From an uncultured Oscillospiraceae bacterium (GTDB taxonomy: Bacteria; Bacillota; Clostridia; Oscillospirales; Oscillospiraceae): a DNA stretch of 42,421 bases. The first letter of the stretch is position 1; each line of letters begins with the position of its first letter. A program made the translations under genes and the position numbers. Shown here piece by piece: positions 14,782-23,017 of this stretch. Below the pieces are notes generated by a model. It saw only the letters and a program-made list of their open reading frames with translations, ran no database searches and was not told the origin of the DNA. The stretch covers positions 1 through 42,421 of the forward strand of contig CAKUAM010000010.1 of the NCBI GenBank assembly GCA_934636305.1, written 5' to 3'.

Positions 14782-16143
14782 TCAGCGCAGCGGGAACTGC
14801 CGCACAGCATAGGGTGTTTTGCCGGAGGCTGTGGGCAGAATTGCGCGCTCGATCTGCACGCGCAGATGAATCCCCGGCAGCATGTTTGCCGCCGCAGCAT
14901 AAAGCTCTGTCACGGCGCACGCGTCAGGCGCGGCCTGCACAAGCTTTAAAACAGCGTTCTCCCGGTCGGTCTGTATAAGCTGATATTGCCGGATGGACGG
15001 GTACTGCCGTGCCAGCTGGCAGATGAAATTGCCGTGCACCAGCGTGCCGTCCGGCAGCACGAACAGCGTTTCCTCCCGTCCGTCCAGGCTCTGCAGCAGC
15101 GGCAGCGTCCGTCCGCACCGGCAGCCGCCCGGCGAAAGTGTTGCCGTATCGCCCAGCAGATAGCGTGGGCGCGGCATGGTGAGATTACACAGATCCGTCA
15201 CCGCCACAACCCCGCTTTTCCCATCCGGCACCGGCATGTGCGTCACCGGGTCCAGAATCTCCACGATCACATTCTCCGCCGTCAGATGCATGCCGCCCTC
15301 CGGGCAGCTGTAGGCGAGGATTCCGGCGTCCCGCGCGCCGTATTCATATGCCACCGGTACGCCGAATACCTGCTCAATCTGCTGCTTTTGCTCGTTTGTC
15401 ATCGTCTCCGACGTCGACACGACGACCTTCAGCCGCCGCAGACGCAGCGGCTGCGCGCCGGCATCGATCAGCGCTGCAAACGCGGCCAGCGCACCGGCGT
15501 AGCCATAGAGATATTCCGGCTGATACCGGTTCAAAAACCGGACATACCGGCCTGCCTGCGCGGGGCTCAGCGTATAGGCCGACAGAATCACCCTGTTTTT
15601 CAGCAGCCGCTCGCGCAGGCGCATCCGCCGCTGCTCGTTTTTTTCCAGCTCCACCGGGTTGCCCCACAGCATGGCGCAGCGGCTGCCGAAGCTTACGCCC
15701 CACCAGGAAAGTCCCCGCCAGCGCGCGGCCTCGTACTGCTCCACCTGCGGCCGATCCATAAAAAAGCGCAGCGGCTGCCCGCTTGAGCCGCCGGTCACAT
15801 TGGCAATGCGCGCCGCCGGATCGGCGTCGGCGTTCAGATACTGCTCCGGGCTTTGCTGCAGCGTCTTTTTTTCAAGCGGGGGAATCTGACGCAGCGCTGC
15901 GAACGGGTCACGCGCAATCTGCTCTGCCGTGAGGCCGCAGCCCTGATAGGCCGGGACACTCTGCACACATGTCAGAAGCAGCGTGCGCAGCTTCTGCGCC
16001 TGCAGTGCGCGCAGCTCTGCTGCCGGGAGCGACTGCGTTTTCTGGAGCGCTGCAAAATAGGCGCGGATATGATTGCCCCGCAGCCGCTCCATCAGCGGAT
16101 ACAGCAGATTTTCAATCATCCGTTTCTGCAGTGCTGCAAACAT
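14782..16143 (-). CDS. PaaK/CapK-like adenylate-forming enzyme (phenylacetate-CoA ligase family)
   Basis: The 453-residue protein has the adenylate-forming features of the PaaK/CapK group. These are the phosphate-binding TGGSSGQPLRFF, the A5-like YEYGARDAGILAYSCPEGG, the YLLGDTATL motif and a zinc-knuckle-like CRCGRTLPLLQSLDGREET before the C-terminal lid. The start was moved to the ATG at 16143 (MFAALQKR), with GGGAGG 8 bases upstream. The family activates carboxylates with ATP, often in capsule or cell-surface biosynthesis (CapK). It lies 75 bases downstream of the HTH/kinase-lectin pair but has its own extended -10 inside a palindrome. The substrate is unknown; the kinase context could suggest a surface-polymer role. 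Confidence 0.9.
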   Translation of the reverse strand: MFAALQKRMIENLLYPLMERLRGNHIRAYFAALQKTQSLPAAELRALQAQKLRTLLLTCVQSVPAYQGCGLTAEQIARDPFAALRQIPPLEKKTLQQSPEQYLNADADPAARIANVTGGSSGQPLRFFMDRPQVEQYEAARWRGLSWWGVSFGSRCAMLWGNPVELEKNEQRRMRLRERLLKNRVILSAYTLSPAQAGRYVRFLNRYQPEYLYGYAGALAAFAALIDAGAQPLRLRRLKVVVSTSETMTNEQKQQIEQVFGVPVAYEYGARDAGILAYSCPEGGMHLTAENVIVEILDPVTHMPVPDGKSGVVAVTDLCNLTMPRPRYLLGDTATLSPGGCRCGRTLPLLQSLDGREETLFVLPDGTLVHGNFICQLARQYPSIRQYQLIQTDRENAVLKLVQAAPDACAVTELYAAAANMLPGIHLRVQIERAILPTASGKTPYAVRQFPLR

Positions 16144-16163
16144 CCCCAAGACCTCCCAAACGA

Positions 16164-16195
16164 GCTTTTTCCGAAAGTATAGCATCGGAAAAAGC
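16164..16195 (-). promoter_or_regulatory. Extended -10 promoter held in the loop of a palindrome, upstream of the PaaK-like gene
   Basis: Minus strand: GCTTTTTCCGA (16195-16185), then TGCTATACT (16184-16176, extended -10), then TCGGAAAAAGC (16174-16164). The perfect 11-bp arms look like an operator around the -10. TTGACG further upstream is 23 bp away, too far for a standard -35. Confidence 0.6.
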
Positions 16196-16218
16196 CCGTT
16201 TTTTCGTCAATGGTGCAT

Positions 16219-17292
16219 TCAGATGATGCTCAGCAGCTCCGCCGCTTCCTCCTCGGACAGCTCCTGCAGCAGCGCGCGCAGATACTCTACCACGCTCTGT
16301 ACCTCGTCCGGCTCGGAACGGCAGCAGCTTTTTGTATACTGCTCCATGCTTGCGCGGCACTGTTCCTGTGCCTGCCGGCTGCGGGTCACGGCGAGCAGCT
16401 GCGCTGCGTTGTCTGCGGAAATCTCCGGGTGGGTCAGCTGCAGCTGCTGCAGTGCGTAAATCAGGATGCATTCCAGCCGGTTTTTTGCGCAAAGCGGCTC
16501 CATTCCGGCAAGCGAGAGCATGGTGTCAATTTCCTCGCACAAAAGGCCCAGATGCACGCACAGTGCGATGAGTTTTTCTCGCCGCGGCACCACGCCGCGC
16601 GTCATCAGCGCAGAAATATCCTTTTCAAATCTCGCCGGGATGCCGCTGTCGGCAAACATGCTGTGAATGGACTGTACGGTCCCCGTTGCGGCGTCAAAGC
16701 CCTTGGCGCGCAGCCGATCAGCCAGATACTGCCGCAGCTGCGGGTGCGCATCGTGAAACAGCGCGCCATTTTGCGCGGCAAAGCGCATGAATTCCTCCTG
16801 CGTTGTGAGCGTGCGCAGCTGACCTGCCGTATAGGCTGTATCCGCCGTCACGCAGCCGCCTTCCGGCTCCACACAGCGCGCATACAGCGCCTGCGCCGCA
16901 GAAAAATCTGTGCAGCCGCGCCCAAGCAGAAAAATGCACACCGCGTCAAACAGATCTTTAGCGTACAGCGGCGGATAACCGCCGTAGCGCACCAGCAGCC
17001 TGCTGGTCTGCTCCGCTGTCATGGCAAAGCCGAAGCCAAGGCGGATATACGTTTCACGGCAGCGGGGCGCGCTTTTCTGGGTGCACCAGCGGCGCAGCGT
17101 ATTGCGGCTGAGCCCGGTGCGCGCGGCCAGCGCCGCATAGCTGAGCCCACTTTCGTTCAAAAGGGCAGTATAGTGCTGCGGCCAGCTGAGAAACACCTCG
17201 TCATATGCCTGCAGCAGCGCGCGCAGATCCCCGGGGCTTTCGATCCGCTCTGCCTCGTCGCGCAGCATGAACGTTGCAAATGCATCCGTCAA
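16219..17292 (-). CDS. HTH regulator-like protein with an internally duplicated module
   Basis: The 357-residue cytoplasmic protein carries an HTH at about 50-72 (LSYAALAARTGLSRNTLRRW). A module at about 63-125 (TQKSAPR ... YGGYPPLYAKDLFDAV) recurs at about 223-283 (TRGVVPRR ... LAGMEPLCAKNRLECI), so the protein looks internally duplicated. The C-terminus is acidic and helical. TTG at 17292 is the likely start: GGAGGAGG lies 7 bases upstream and TTGA overlaps the kinase stop, so it is coupled to the kinase. ATG at 17310 has no ribosome site. A role as the kinase's cytoplasmic output or substrate is inferred only from this coupling. Confidence 0.75.
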   Translation of the reverse strand: MTDAFATFMLRDEAERIESPGDLRALLQAYDEVFLSWPQHYTALLNESGLSYAALAARTGLSRNTLRRWCTQKSAPRCRETYIRLGFGFAMTAEQTSRLLVRYGGYPPLYAKDLFDAVCIFLLGRGCTDFSAAQALYARCVEPEGGCVTADTAYTAGQLRTLTTQEEFMRFAAQNGALFHDAHPQLRQYLADRLRAKGFDAATGTVQSIHSMFADSGIPARFEKDISALMTRGVVPRREKLIALCVHLGLLCEEIDTMLSLAGMEPLCAKNRLECILIYALQQLQLTHPEISADNAAQLLAVTRSRQAQEQCRASMEQYTKSCCRSEPDEVQSVVEYLRALLQELSEEEAAELLSII

Positions 17293-18716
17293 GACGCAGC
17301 CTCCTCCCATTCACAGACAAAGCCGCATGTATCCGCTGCAAACACATCCATACCGTCCTGCCGGGAGTCGTTCCAGACCCAGCCCTGCACCGGTTTTTTC
17401 ATGAGCATAAGATAATATTCCACGCCATTTGTATTATTGGGCTCGCCGATGCCCCACTCGGCATAGGAAAACGGTTCGCCTGTGACCCATTGGAACCCGG
17501 CGGAGGTGTTGCGGTTATCTGCGCCAAGCCACACCGCCTGCAGCCCAGCCTCGTCAAGCATCGCCTCCACAAGCGCTGCTTCCTCTGCGGATGTAATTGC
17601 TGCAAGGTGGCCGCCGCGCGACTGGCACCAGATGCGCGCGTCATCCCAGCTGAGCTGCTGCTGCACAACCTCATAGCGGTGCTCGCCTGCCGCGCTGTCT
17701 GGTGCCGGGGGTTCTGCAGAAGCATCCGCCTCTGCTGGCAGCTGCGGTCCGGTCTGCACGGCCTCCGGCTGCCGCGCCTGCGCGAGCTGCGGCAATGTGA
17801 GCCATGCCGCACCAAAGCCGATGGCTGCACCAATCACGCATGCAGCCAGCACGGTCGGAGCCGCGGGGGGCTTTTCCGCCCGCAGCGCCTGCAGCATCTG
17901 CTCCGCATTGCGGTAGCGGCGGTGGGGATCCGGCTGGCACGCCTTTTTTACGACCGCCGCCAGCTGCCGGTCATGGCAGTGCACGCGCGGCACCCGTACC
18001 CCGCGCATCCGCGCAGAAATAGACGCCTGTACCTGTGCGTAGGTGGACTGGCCGTCTGTCATCGGCAGATGGTTGCCATTGAGCAGCTGGTACAGCACAA
18101 CGCCCAGCGCATAGAGATCTGCCTGCACGCCGCTTTCCTCCCCAGCTGCGACCTCCGGCGCCAGATATGCCGCCGTGCCGGCCATCATGGATGTCTCCGG
18201 AGAGTCTGTCCGCGCTGCAATGCCGAAATCCCCGAGCTTATACTGCCCGGAGGGCGCCCGGTAGATATTCGCAGGCTTCACATCCCGGTGGACAATCTGC
18301 AGCCGGTGCGCAAAGCACAGCGCCTGCAGCACATCCTCCGCCAGCCGCCGGATCTCCTTTTCTGTCAGAACGGTTCCCTCGCGCATCAGCTCCGCCAGGC
18401 AGTCCAGGCGTTCCATCCGCAAAAGCACCAGCGTCTGCCGCAGCGTCACGCCGTCAGCCTCATACACAGGCACCGTCAGATCATCGAGCACTGCCACCGC
18501 GTAGCCGCAGTCCGCCATGCGCGCCTGTACGCGGCATTCCTGCTGCAGCCGGTCCAGCTCCTGCGGCCTGCCTGCGGGCACCCGGATGCATTTGACCACG
18601 CAGCTGCGGCCAAAGCCCGTCCTGCGCGTGAGGGCATAGACCTCGGTGCTGGCCGAAGCATACAGCCGCTCACCAAGGTACCACTGTCCCCATAATGGCT
18701 CCCTGATTGCCTCCAT
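17289..18716 (-). CDS. Transmembrane Ser/Thr protein kinase with extracellular C-type lectin domain
   Basis: The 475-residue protein has an N-terminal eukaryote-like kinase (about 10-275). It has VVKC lysine K42, helix-C E60, catalytic HRDVKPAN (D145, N150), DFG 163-165 and APE 186-188. The glycine loop is degenerate (GERLYASASTEV). A membrane span (about 288-308) and a Pro/Glu/Ala linker follow. A C-type lectin domain occupies about 345-475: WDDARIWCQSRGGHLAAITS, WLGADNR, a GEPNN site at 424-428, WND 448-450, and C364, C464, C468. The kinase is inside and the lectin outside, so a sugar- or wall-sensing receptor kinase is likely, replacing the more usual PASTA repeats. GGGAGG precedes the ATG. 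It is the first gene of a pair with the HTH protein. Confidence 0.92.
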   Translation of the reverse strand: MEAIREPLWGQWYLGERLYASASTEVYALTRRTGFGRSCVVKCIRVPAGRPQELDRLQQECRVQARMADCGYAVAVLDDLTVPVYEADGVTLRQTLVLLRMERLDCLAELMREGTVLTEKEIRRLAEDVLQALCFAHRLQIVHRDVKPANIYRAPSGQYKLGDFGIAARTDSPETSMMAGTAAYLAPEVAAGEESGVQADLYALGVVLYQLLNGNHLPMTDGQSTYAQVQASISARMRGVRVPRVHCHDRQLAAVVKKACQPDPHRRYRNAEQMLQALRAEKPPAAPTVLAACVIGAAIGFGAAWLTLPQLAQARQPEAVQTGPQLPAEADASAEPPAPDSAAGEHRYEVVQQQLSWDDARIWCQSRGGHLAAITSAEEAALVEAMLDEAGLQAVWLGADNRNTSAGFQWVTGEPFSYAEWGIGEPNNTNGVEYYLMLMKKPVQGWVWNDSRQDGMDVFAADTCGFVCEWEEAAS

Positions 18717-18746
18717 CGTCCCGCCTCCCTTGCTTCGTTTTTTCCC

Positions 18747-18775
18747 ATACTATCACAACCGCTCTCCGCGCGCAA
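18747..18775 (-). promoter_or_regulatory. Promoter of the kinase-lectin operon
   Basis: Minus strand: TTGCGC (18775-18770), 17-bp spacer, TAGTAT (18752-18747), with TGA before the -10. Moderate match. Confidence 0.5.
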
Positions 18776-18887
18776 GCGGCACGTCTGCCCGTCAGCGGGC
18801 CGGATCGTTCACGAATTATTCAAACAAAGCCGGAACGGATATGTAATAATATAGAGTTAGATACAATTTGTATGTGAGGAATGGAAT

Positions 18888-19592
18888 ATGCAGGATTTTG
18901 TTGTGTTCGATCACGTCTGTAAAACCTATCAGATGGGGCAGGTGCGCATTGACGCGCTGAAGGACGCTTCCTTCACGATTGCCGAGGGGGAAATCTGCGT
19001 CATTGTCGGCCAGTCCGGCGCGGGAAAAACGACGCTTCTCAACATTCTTGGCGGCATGGACCGGCTCTCCTCCGGCCATGTGCTGCTTGCCGGGGAGGAT
19101 GTCGCGGAGTATGACAGGCGGCGCCTGACGACCTACCGCCGCCATGAGGTCGGCTTCGTTTTTCAGTTTTATAATCTGCTGCCCAACATGACGGCGCTGG
19201 AAAATGTGCAGATTGCAAGCCAGCTGTGCAAAGATCCGCTGCCTGCGCAGCAGGTTCTTACCGCCGTCGGGCTTGGTGACCGGATGCAGAATTTCCCGGC
19301 GCAGTTGTCCGGCGGCGAGCAGCAGCGCGTCGCCATTGCGCGCGCACTTGCCAAGCGCCCGAAGCTGCTGCTTTGCGACGAGCCGACAGGCGCGCTCGAC
19401 TACCAGACGGGCAAGCAGATCCTCTCCCTTCTGCAGAAGCAGAGCCGGGAACTTGGTATGACCGTCGTCATCATCACGCACAATTCCGCCCTGACTGCCA
19501 TGGCTGACCGTGTGATCCGCGTCAAAAGCGGCCAGATCACGGACGTGCGGCAGAATCCGGATCCCACGCCGGTAGAAAGCATCGAGTGGTGA
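18888..19592 (+). CDS. ABC transporter ATP-binding protein (LolD/MacB type)
   Basis: The 234-residue ATPase has Walker [13 protein letters not shown], the Q-loop [18 protein letters not shown], signature [17 protein letters not shown], Walker [13 protein letters not shown] and the H-loop ITHN. This arrangement belongs to the LolD/MacB/FtsE-like group that works with FtsX-fold permeases (type VII ABC, mechanotransmission). The start ATG has AGGAAT upstream. A dyad ATACAA-T-TTGTAT lies in the leader just before the ribosome site. It is the first gene of a five-gene run and is 4 bases from the giant permease, its obvious partner. Confidence 0.95.
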   Translation: MQDFVVFDHVCKTYQMGQVRIDALKDASFTIAEGEICVIVGQSGAGKTTLLNILGGMDRLSSGHVLLAGEDVAEYDRRRLTTYRRHEVGFVFQFYNLLPNMTALENVQIASQLCKDPLPAQQVLTAVGLGDRMQNFPAQLSGGEQQRVAIARALAKRPKLLLCDEPTGALDYQTGKQILSLLQKQSRELGMTVVIITHNSALTAMADRVIRVKSGQITDVRQNPDPTPVESIEW

Positions 19593-19596
19593 TCGT

Positions 19597-22500
19597 ATGC
19601 TGAAACTGACCATGCGGGAGATCCGCAAAAGCCTTGGCCGTTTTCTCGCCATTGCTGCAATCGTCGCGCTTGGCGTCGGCTTTTTCTGCGGCCTGCGCCT
19701 GACAAAGACTGCCATGCTGCGCACAATGGACGATTACATCGAGAAAAACGCCATGTACGATTTCCGCCTTGTGAGCACCATCGGCTTTGACGAGCAGAAC
19801 GCCGCGGCAATCGCAGCCGATCCGCGCGTAGCTGTCTGCGAGGGCAGCAAAAGCGCGGACGCGCTGGCCACGGTTGCCGGCGGCGTGTCCAATCCGTGCA
19901 AATTTCTCTCCCTGCCGCAGAGAATCAATCTTCCTTACCTCAAGGCGGGTCGTCTGCCACAGGCAGAAAATGAATGCCTTGCCGATGGACTCTTATACGG
20001 GGAGCAGGACATCGGTAAAACCGTTGTGCTGTCGGAGACCAACGACGACGATACGCTTTCACAGTTTTCCGTGCGGGAATTTACCATCGTCGGCATTGCA
20101 AAAAGCGTTCTGTACGTCAACTACGAACGCGGCAGCACCTCCGTGGGCAGCGGCTCCGTCTCCTCCTTTGTGTATCTTCTGCCGCAGGCCTTCGACATGG
20201 ATTATGATACAGAGATGTATCTGCGCCTGACGGACCGCTCCGGCGAGGTATATTCCGAAGCATACACCGACTGCATTGACGCTGCTGAGCCGTGGGTCAC
20301 AGAGCTTGCCGATACGCAGGCGCAGCTGCGGGCTGACCGTCTGCGCGCCGACGCGCAGCAGACATTAAATGAGGCGCGCCAGACACTGGATGAAAAGCAG
20401 CAGGAGCTGGCTGACGCACAAAAGAAGCTGGCTGACGCCGAGCAGGACTATGCCGATGGGGAGCAGAAGCTGGCCGATGCCAAGCGGGACGCTGAGCAGC
20501 AGCTTGCCGATGCCGAGCAGCAGCTTCTCGATGCGCAGCAGCAGATAGAAGAAAATGAGCAGAAGCTGGCCGATGCCCGGGAAGAGTTGGCTGACGGTGA
20601 GCAGCAGCTTGCCGACGCACAGGCAGAATATGAGCAGGGCAAACGGAAATTTGCCTCTGCCAAGCAGCAGGCCGATCAGCAGCTCAACAGTGCAAGCGAC
20701 GAGCTGCAAAGCGCCGGGCAGCAGCTGTCCGACCAGCAGCAGACGCTCGACGAGGCGCAGGCCGCGCTGGACGTATCGCAGCAGCAGCTGGATACCCAGC
20801 GTGCGCAGCTGGATGCCGCTGTTGCAATGGGGGCCATTTCGCCGGAGCAGGCGGCTGCCGCGTATGCGCAGCTCGATGCGGCTCAGCAGCAATTGACCGC
20901 CACGCAGCAGCAGATTACCGCCGGCCAGCAGCAGCTGAGCGCCGCGCGGCAGCAGCTGCAATCTGCCGACGCTGAGCTTGCGTCCAGCCGGAAAGAGGCT
21001 GCGGAAGCACTGGAAGAAAACCGTCGCCCGCTGGACGAGGCGCAGCAGACACTGGCCGAAAAGACAAAGGAGCTGGCCGATGCGAAGCAGGAGCTGGCCG
21101 ATGGCGAGCAGCAGCTCGCTGACGCAAAGCAGGAACTGGCCGATGGCTGGCGCAGCTATGCCGATGCCCGGGTCGAGGCCGACGAAAAAATTGCCGATGC
21201 CGAGCAGGAGCTGGCCGATGCAAGGACGAAGCTCGACGACGGCCAGAAGGAGCTCTCTGACGGGGAACGGAAGCTGGCCGACGCCGAACAGGAGTACCGC
21301 GACGGCGAACGGGAGCTTGAAAAGCTGGACGATCCGGATGTTTTTGTCCTTGACCGCAGCAGCAACGTTGGCTATGCTTGCTTTGAAAGTGACTCTGACA
21401 TTGTGCGCGGCGTGTCCCGTGTGTTCCCGCTGTTCTTCTTTGCCGTGGCGGCACTTGTATGCATCACGACGATGACGCGCATGGTCGACGAGCAGCGCAC
21501 GCAGGCCGGTGTGCTCAAGGCGCTTGGATACTCCAACGGCGCAATTATGTCCTCGTATTTCCTCTATTCCGGCCTTGCCTCCATTCTTGGCTGCGCTGCC
21601 GGAATTGCCGCCGGGTCATATTTCCTTCCCCAAATGATCTGGCAGGGCTATAATATCATGTATGGCTTTACAGATATCCTCTATGCGTTTGACTGGCCGC
21701 TGGCGCTGCTGTCCTCGGGTGCGTACCTGGTCTGCTCGCTCGGCACGACGTGGTTCGCCATCCATGCGGAGCTCTCCCAGCCCGCGGCAGAGCTGATCCG
21801 CCCGAAGGCGCCGAAGGCCGGCAAGCGGATCGTTCTTGAGCGTATCCAATTTCTCTGGCACCGCATCCCGTTTTTGCACAAGGTTTCCATCCGCAACATC
21901 CTGCGCTACAAAAAGCGTATGATTATGATGGCGGTCGGCATCGGCGGCTGCACGGCGCTTCTCATCACGGGCTTCGGAATTCAGGATTCCATCAGCCATG
22001 TCGTCGATTATCAGTACGATGAGATTACACAGTATGACGCTGCCGTTACCTTCCAGCACGCAATGAGCGAAACAGAGCGCACATCGTTTGCCGCGGCCTA
22101 TCCGGACGAGATGGATGCCTACCTGTTTGTTGCCCAGAAAAGCATGGATGCCAGCGCAAACAGCGTCACAAAAACTGCCTATATCGTCTGCCCGGAACGT
22201 GACAGTCTGGAGGGCTTCATTGATCTGCATGAGACGGATGGCACGCCTGTTGCGTTCCCGCCGGATGGCAGCTGCATCATCAGCCGCGGGCTTGCCCAGG
22301 CGCTGCAGCTTTCCGCCGGCGATACCATCACGCTGCGTGATGGGGATCTGCATGAGCTGCAGGCCCCCATTGCCGCTGTTTTTGAAAACTACGTCTATAA
22401 TTTTGTCTATCTGACCGGCAGCACCTATGCCACCGCGTTCGGCGTGCAGCCGGAGTATGAGACCGCCTGGCTCAACCTCAATCCCGCGCGCGACGCGCAC

Positions 22501-22995
22501 GAGGCGGCTGCCGCCATTGCAGCGGACGACAATGTTGTCGCCGTAAACCTGAGCACGGATTTCCGCACGCGCGTAAGCACCATGCTGCAGAGCCTGCAGT
22601 ATATTGTGCTTGTGGTCGTTGTCTGCGCAGCGGCGCTGGCCTTTATCGTTCTGTATAACCTCACAAACATCAATATTACCGAGCGCGCACGGGAAATTGC
22701 CACAATTAAGGTTCTGGGCTTTTATGACCGCGAGGCGAACCGCTATATTCTCCGGGAGAATATCATCCTCACGGTGCTCGGCGCGCTGGTCGGCCTGCCC
22801 ATGGGCAAGGCGCTGCACGCGTATGTCATGTCCCAGATTAAAATTGATCTCATGTGCTTCGATGTGCGTGTGGAGCTGCGCAGCTATCTGATCTCCGCTG
22901 CGCTGACAATCGTGTTTGGCCTGCTTGTGAATCTTGTCCTGCGGCGGAAAATCCGCGCAGTTGACATGGCGCAGGCGCTGAAATCCATCGAATGA
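19597..22995 (+). CDS. Giant FtsX-like ABC permease with long periplasm-side coiled coil
   Basis: The 1132-residue protein begins with a cytoplasmic start and a first membrane span (about 15-37), then an extracellular MacB-like domain (about 40-235). A very long Ala/Asp/Glu/Gln coiled coil spans about 237-580 and is built from 7-residue units such as ADGEQQL and ADAKQEL. Two FtsX domains follow, each with membrane spans: about 605-740, and about 1000 to the end. Between them is a second extracellular domain (about 765-995). The fold is that of bacterial FtsX-type permeases carrying coiled-coil insertions. It couples ATP hydrolysis by the upstream ATPase to mechanical work outside the membrane. 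Its partner substrate is unknown; the M3 lipoprotein follows directly. Confidence 0.92.
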   Translation: MLKLTMREIRKSLGRFLAIAAIVALGVGFFCGLRLTKTAMLRTMDDYIEKNAMYDFRLVSTIGFDEQNAAAIAADPRVAVCEGSKSADALATVAGGVSNPCKFLSLPQRINLPYLKAGRLPQAENECLADGLLYGEQDIGKTVVLSETNDDDTLSQFSVREFTIVGIAKSVLYVNYERGSTSVGSGSVSSFVYLLPQAFDMDYDTEMYLRLTDRSGEVYSEAYTDCIDAAEPWVTELADTQAQLRADRLRADAQQTLNEARQTLDEKQQELADAQKKLADAEQDYADGEQKLADAKRDAEQQLADAEQQLLDAQQQIEENEQKLADAREELADGEQQLADAQAEYEQGKRKFASAKQQADQQLNSASDELQSAGQQLSDQQQTLDEAQAALDVSQQQLDTQRAQLDAAVAMGAISPEQAAAAYAQLDAAQQQLTATQQQITAGQQQLSAARQQLQSADAELASSRKEAAEALEENRRPLDEAQQTLAEKTKELADAKQELADGEQQLADAKQELADGWRSYADARVEADEKIADAEQELADARTKLDDGQKELSDGERKLADAEQEYRDGERELEKLDDPDVFVLDRSSNVGYACFESDSDIVRGVSRVFPLFFFAVAALVCITTMTRMVDEQRTQAGVLKALGYSNGAIMSSYFLYSGLASILGCAAGIAAGSYFLPQMIWQGYNIMYGFTDILYAFDWPLALLSSGAYLVCSLGTTWFAIHAELSQPAAELIRPKAPKAGKRIVLERIQFLWHRIPFLHKVSIRNILRYKKRMIMMAVGIGGCTALLITGFGIQDSISHVVDYQYDEITQYDAAVTFQHAMSETERTSFAAAYPDEMDAYLFVAQKSMDASANSVTKTAYIVCPERDSLEGFIDLHETDGTPVAFPPDGSCIISRGLAQALQLSAGDTITLRDGDLHELQAPIAAVFENYVYNFVYLTGSTYATAFGVQPEYETAWLNLNPARDAHEAAAAIAADDNVVAVNLSTDFRTRVSTMLQSLQYIVLVVVVCAAALAFIVLYNLTNINITERAREIATIKVLGFYDREANRYILRENIILTVLGALVGLPMGKALHAYVMSQIKIDLMCFDVRVELRSYLISAALTIVFGLLVNLVLRRKIRAVDMAQALKSIE

Positions 22996-23017
22996 AGAAT
23001 CAGGAAAGAGGCGTTTT

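Noticed and set aside
20305..21333. Apparent DNA tandem repeat
   Set aside because: It encodes the heptad coiled coil of the FtsX permease; the period is at the protein level, with varied codons.
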